A stretch of 64,000 bases of DNA, from assembly GCA_029817715.1 (NCBI GenBank), contig JARUPY010000162.1, positions 174,001 through 238,000 of the forward strand. Direction: 5' to 3'. This DNA is from Melastoma dodecandrum. Its lineage: Eukaryota > Streptophyta > Magnoliopsida > Myrtales > Melastomataceae. Position 1 is the stretch's first letter, and each line of letters starts with the position of its first letter. Positions 60,656 through 64,000 of the stretch are shown piece after piece. The notes beneath the pieces are model-generated. The model saw nothing but the letters and a program-made list of their open reading frames with translations. It was not told the origin of the DNA and did not search any database. A program made the translations under genes and the position numbers.

Positions 60656-63600
60656 TCATTTCAAACTGATCTGCTTTCTGTACTGCAAATTGTGCAGCAG
60701 AATTAGCTTGAGACCTCTTGCAGGTCCTCTTGATTGCTTCTTCATTGGTGGTTGTTGATGGTATATTATCTCTCGGAGGACCTCGTCGTGAGAGCCTGAC
60801 CATGTTTGTCCTATAGCGACGCTACTTCTCCACATAAACCTCTCCGAGAAGGGATTCACTAAACTCGCCTGAAATTCTTGTGCCGTCTCACATATCATAC
60901 CCTGCAAAAGAATAAGATCACTTTCATCTGACAAAGCATATAGAGATGTATACGCAAAAGAATTATCGTCGAGGCCTTCACCTCTGCCATGGCCTTGATT
61001 TTCATTGTCACATCGTTGCTGATGAGGATGACACGCCTATCAACCCGTGTCCTTGAGAGCAATATGGCATGTTCGAGGATATGGTCCTCTGATGTCGGAG
61101 AATTGATTGAGCACTGATTACCCCAGACAGGAATTTCAGTGGAGCAAGGGGAAGTGGGTGGAGTAGGGGCAATTGACCTTTCTTCCTCCTGTTTAGTCTG
61201 GATATGGATCCACCATGGTGTAGTCACCATGCACACTTCGATCCACTCCAGTAATGAAGAGACATATGTTGCTTTATTGAACAAGCCAGACCTTTGCTTT
61301 AAGCATTCAAGCTCTCTGATAACTGAAAAATAACAAGAACAACTACAATGAGGCATAAAGCAGGGAATCTGGGATGGTTTGCATACAAACGTACAGCTGC
61401 TTTTGTTTTATTACCCATTCGAGGAATCATTAATTGAGTGCCTTTGAGACCCCGTAAGAGCTGCAGAGATTTCCTCGATTTCTGGTCCAGGAAAGAGGTT
61501 ATATCTACCACCATCGTCCAATTCGTGGTTTGCCTGTCAATGTCCTGATCCATCTGCCCACAGAAACAGTGCCAATAACTCTCAGTCAAGTGAGGAGCAT
61601 TGTCAAAATTTAGACAGATCAATCAAATTAGGTACTTTAAAGAAAAACTAGAGACAGCATTCTGATGACTCACTGGACAGATCTTTGAGAAAGTATTCCC
61701 CGTGTCTTGCATTTCGGAAACAGACGAGTTCCTCTCCCCTGTAGCATGTACTGACAACGAGCTCGTTTGAAGGCATTGTAAAGGCGTTCTTGCTGGTTTT
61801 TTTCTAGTTCCAGTTATCTCTAAAAGAGAATGAGATGTCCATTGAAGCTCTTCGGTGCCCTGTTTACGGAGATCTTCAAGCATTTTTTTCTCTTTCTCTG
61901 AGGAGGGTATGCTGCAATCAGCGGTAATGCTACCGTGGCCAGAAAGCTTGGAACGAGACCTCCTTTTGATTGAATCAGAAGGCAGATCTCTACCCTTCAT
62001 TTTGGAAATCTTATTCAATGACTTCAGCAGCCGGGTGTTCGGTGTCAAATTCTTCTTGTCCAGAGAAAGCATCTCTCCCTCCTCTTCTTCCTCGTCTTCT
62101 CTTCCTCCAATTTTCAATTTTCCAATTTTATGCAGTGATCTTAGTAGCCGTATGTTCGGGGTCATATTCTCCTTGTTCGGAGTGAAAATCTCTTCTCCTC
62201 CCTCTTCTTCTCCACTTTCCTTTTTTCCAAACTTGTGCAGTGATCTCAGTAACCTGGTATTCGGAGTCATGTTCTCCTTATCTGGGGTGAATACTTCTTC
62301 CTCTTCAAATGAATTGACAGAGCTGGTTTTTGATCTGGCATTTCCTGTTTGAAGCTGAAGAACAGCTTCAGGTTTACCCCGTCTCGACCAGATGTTGGAT
62401 TTTGGAGCAGAAATCTTCAGACTGCTCCTATCCTTCTCTCTATCAGAAAACAGCCGCCGGTTAACATATGAAGACTCTGCATTCTTATTTTCCTCATTAC
62501 TGTGGTGATGAGTTACCTCTGCAAGGATATTGTTATCGACCACTGAAATTGTTCTTGATGCTCGGGAAGGGCCTCCAACATGATTCTGAAGAACACCCTT
62601 CTGATTTCCACTTTGGTTTTGAGCACCTACAATTGTAAACGTAACAGCTGCAGTACTGTTTTCTTCTGTTTCTAGCACACAGGATGCAGAGAGTGCTGGA
62701 TACGATGTCCATTTGGTGCGGTGATTACAGCTCTCTATCTGAAGGAATGGCTCAGAAGCCATCTGGGAAAGTGGCGTGATTTCTTGTTTTCCAGAACGAG
62801 GACTTCCAATTTCCATTGGAGTTTTGGGTGAAAGTGGATAGGCTAATGCTTCCAGAGAAGGACAAGACTCTGTTAAACTTTGTTCATCACCTTCAACTTT
62901 GGTTGTTTCAGCTGCAGCCCCTAAAGTCTGAGACATGATTTCCACTGGTTCCTCTGATAGTTGGTTTCCAGTCTCTGAAGGAGTAGCAGGTGAGAATGGA
63001 CAGGCTACATCTCCCCGAGCAGGAGAAAAATAGCTTAGACAGTTCGTCCATTGATTCCCATAGAAGGCATTCTCTTTATCTTCGCAATTTTCTGTTTCTG
63101 AGAGGCCCCTCGGGTTTTCTGACTCATTGATGGCTTGCTTACTCTGTTCTTCATTACACATTTCGTTATCAGTCCTCAAAGGAGCTTCCAAATGTGCAAG
63201 GTTATCAAGTCTAGTTTCTGAATTTATCTGGAATAGGTCAACGGGTAGTTTTCCCCCGACCGGGTTCAGAAACTCTGGTGAATTCTCAGTCTTTTCCAAA
63301 TCATGCAGAGCCAAAGAGTCTATGGAGTCTTCCAATGTCAAATATGTGGATTTATTTGCAAATCCCTCAACGGCACTTAAGTCCTTGTTCTGTTATTTCA
63401 GACGAGGGTAAGCAGATTTAGTTTCTTTGCTTATCCAAAAAACTAAAAGAAAATTATGCAAGCATTTCTGTAACCTGAGTAATCTCCTCATCTGCAGCTT
63501 CCACAATTTCAACCTCCCCACCATACTTATCCTATAAACAAGAATGAAAAGAAACAAAATCATCGATTCGACGGTAAGGAAAAGCACCACTGCACAAACC

Positions 63601-63872
63601 ACTCTCATCTAAAGGATGAACAGAACAGATGCAAACCTGGCAAGGCTCAACCAGTGTTGCATCTTCAGTCACTTCATTCTCCTCTTCCTCTCTAAAGACA
63701 GCTAAATCCAACGCCGACATGAACGGGTTTTCACAATCATATGCACGGCTCAGAGGAACCCAATGGAGTCTATAAACTCTGCTCGACCCACCGACTCGTA
63801 TTGTGTCACCCTCATTCAGCTCAACCAGAACCCCAGGGTCAATCCTCGAATCGCATATCCAAGTGCCATGCA
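60656..63872 (-). CDS. PS1: PS1-like protein, FHA plus C-terminal PIN domain (partial)
   Basis: Six exons are visible on the minus strand: 63872-63637, 63531-63475, 63389-61674, 61553-61415, 61322-60982 and 60901-60656. They give about 910 residues; the first exon(s) lie beyond the right edge. The first visible exon is the second half of a forkhead-associated (phosphothreonine-binding) domain, with HGTWICDSRIDPG and LNEGDTIRVGGSSRVYRLHW. A long Ser/Glu-rich middle follows with three copies of a TPN-R-L-L-R/K-S-L-H/N-K motif. The C-terminus is a PIN domain: VVDITSFLD, PRMVIRELECLK, RVILISNDVTMKIKA and NPFSERFMW. This FHA-PIN arrangement is that of Arabidopsis PARALLEL SPINDLE 1, which controls spindle orientation in male meiosis II. 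Its loss yields diploid pollen. The function is inferred by homology. Confidence 0.9.
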
Positions 63873-64000
63873 CTGAACAAGAGATCCATCCAGATAATTA
63901 AACATTCCGACATCATACCAGGACTCTGAAAGTCATCAGGTAACAAATGGTATATCCATGTATTCAAACAAATGAGACAACAAGGTACTGCTCCTTGCAT
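63873..64000 (-). other. Intron of the PS1-like gene at the window edge
   Basis: The acceptor CTTGTTCAG directly precedes the FHA exon. The preceding exon, with the start codon and the first half of the FHA domain, is not in the window, or only its last bases are. Confidence 0.5.

Noticed and set aside
61855..62352. 165-codon plus-strand frame, serine-rich
   Set aside because: Antisense to the repeat-containing exon of the PS1-like gene; it explains nothing on its own.

Overview
The window is nuclear DNA from a flowering plant. Its genes have several exons with GT-AG introns, its gene families are plant-specific (NAC/VND, CDPK, PMT, ABCG25, PS1), and it holds plant-type LTR retrotransposons, Mutator-like elements and an endogenous caulimovirus. 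I cannot fix the species; the gene set only says angiosperm. Exon maps were built by hand from splice sites and remembered family sequences, not computed.

Layout. 692-4129: Mutator-like element with hairpin-array terminal inverted repeats, a broken MuDR transposase N-terminus and a captured plant-mobile-domain tail. 4552-7429 (+): intact PMT3/PMT8-type Golgi methyltransferase. 8161-17870: remnants of a probable FAB1C/D-type lipid kinase gene, split by a complete Ty3/gypsy element (8302-13820, 5-bp target duplication) and a deleted gag-protease LTR element (about 14165-16939). 17870-23640: AT-rich repeat debris with a P450 fragment, a 22-bp degenerate repeat and three copies of a 397-bp higher-order tandem repeat. 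23927-26692 (+): ABCG25 abscisic-acid exporter. 27275-28315 (+): small I9 protease-inhibitor protein. 29416-32462 (+): CPK4/11-type calcium-dependent kinase. 33241-34387 (-): VND7-type NAC factor. 38543-39000: LTR-like and O-methyltransferase debris. 39195-47524 (+): endogenous caulimovirid with a broken polyprotein, an intact 668-codon second ORF, promoter, leader ORF and tRNA-Met primer site. 48153-51903 and 54929-58598 (-): tandem NIPA magnesium-transporter genes, separated by a MULE (52537-54105) that carries a UGT88-like fragment and a nested relative of the first element. 60656-63872 (-): PS1-like FHA/PIN protein, cut by the right edge.

The host genes are ordinary single-promoter plant genes, not an operon. 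The order ABCG25 / I9 inhibitor / VND7 / NIPA, with CPK11, PS1 and FAB1 homologues nearby, recalls two Arabidopsis chromosome 1 blocks (around At1g71 and At1g34-35 as I remember them), so this looks like an old conserved neighbourhood inflated by repeats. The least ordinary items are the intact zinc-knuckle ORF of the caulimovirid, the hairpin-array MULE family, and the non-GT donor shared by one intron of both NIPA copies.
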